From: Aeromonas hydrophila subsp. hydrophila ATCC 7966
GTDB lineage: Bacteria > Pseudomonadota > Gammaproteobacteria > Enterobacterales > Aeromonadaceae
Length of the DNA stretch: 64,000 nucleotides
Direction: 5' to 3'
Assembly: GCF_000014805.1 (NCBI RefSeq)
Contig: NC_008570.1
Location: 3,043,001-3,107,000 of the forward strand
Below, in pieces: positions 63,893 to 64,000 of this stretch. The notes below the pieces were generated by a model, which was given only the letters and a program-made list of their open reading frames with translations, was not told the origin of the DNA and searched no databases. Made by a program: the position numbers and the translations under genes. The stretch's first letter is position 1. Every line of letters starts with the position of its first letter.

Positions 63893-63920
63893 AAAGAGGG
63901 GAGCCCAGGCTCCCCTCTTT
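63893..63920. terminator. Bidirectional terminator of mtrCAB
   Basis: AAAGAGGGGAGCC-CA-GGCTCCCCTCTTT is a thirteen-base perfect stem with T-run and A-run flanks. It serves mtrB and the convergent partial gene. Confidence 0.93.
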
Positions 63921-63940
63921 CATCATCTCGTCTTTGTTCT

Positions 63941-64000
63941 CTAAATTGCCCTCAGCACCCTGTCGCCATCCACCAGTCGGGCTCGGCACGGCATCAGCCG
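63941..64000 (-). CDS. 3' end of an unidentified gene, cut by the window edge
   Basis: The last 19 codons of a minus-strand frame (ending CRARLVDGDRVLRAI) and its TAG stop codon at 63941-63943 are visible. The bidirectional terminator lies 20 bases downstream, which supports a real gene. The segment is too short to identify. Confidence 0.45.
   Translation of the reverse strand, partial: RLMPCRARLVDGDRVLRAI

Overview
The window reads as a chromosomal stretch of an Aeromonas species (gammaproteobacterium, GC-rich). The evidence is gene content: the Net/Pds/Mtr extracellular electron-transfer locus of the type described in A. hydrophila, an AsaP1-like aspzincin protease, E. coli-like neighbourhoods (carAB, ppiB-lpxH, fau/rpiA/serA, feoABC) and close matches to YaiW, SpeG, CarA, AroH and SoxR. 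The species cannot be fixed from the sequence alone. No rRNA, tRNA, CRISPR array, intact IS or prophage was recognised.

Layout. 0-5.5 kb: an amino-acid ABC importer, then a SoxR regulator with an O-methyltransferase and an NTF2-like protein, divergent from a questin-oxidase-like gene behind a MerR-type promoter; next a stand-alone protease-prodomain homologue beside an M35 protease. 5.8-14.2 kb: RhlE helicase, SpeG, DedA, a CHASE4-HAMP-GAF sensor without an output domain, an outer-membrane barrel, and two PD-(D/E)XK-type proteins in tandem. 14.2-31 kb: core metabolism (yaiW, leuA type II, carAB, dapB, nhaC-like, fau, rpiA, serA, dgkA, aroH-type DAHP synthase). 30-46 kb: an AAC(6')-like acetyltransferase, btuCD, periplasmic solute-binding proteins, a PilU-type ATPase, glgC, a WbuC cupin, feoABC, yciH, a manganese-riboswitch-controlled MneA-type exporter, a DUF2157/DUF4401/GDYXXLXY membrane operon, tandem paralogous binding proteins and a GAF-GGDEF cyclase. 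46.8-51.8 kb: an accessory zone of intergenic palindromes, a markedly AT-rich island (membrane protein plus SAMHD1-like HD phosphohydrolase) and a duplicated cysS tail. 51.8-64 kb: cysS, ppiB, DUF4269, lpxH, then netBCD, pdsA and mtrCAB.

How genes work together. NetD/NetC/NetB probably take electrons from the quinol pool and pass them through periplasmic cytochromes (NetB, PdsA) to MtrA, which sits inside the MtrB barrel, and on to the surface decaheme MtrC. FeoA/B/C import ferrous iron, and an FNR-type box sits at the spacing expected for anaerobic activation. The SoxR cluster looks like a redox-sensed quinone or aromatic-polyketide modification module.

The strongest leads for new biology are (1) the SoxR/questin-oxidase-like/O-methyltransferase cassette, (2) the AT-rich membrane-protein plus SAMHD1-like pair, whose upstream regions share a TGTGAGCA motif, (3) a recurring genome signature in which only the 3' tail of a gene is duplicated (rpiA twice, cysS once with its terminator, feoA once), and (4) the orphan protease prodomain next to its protease.
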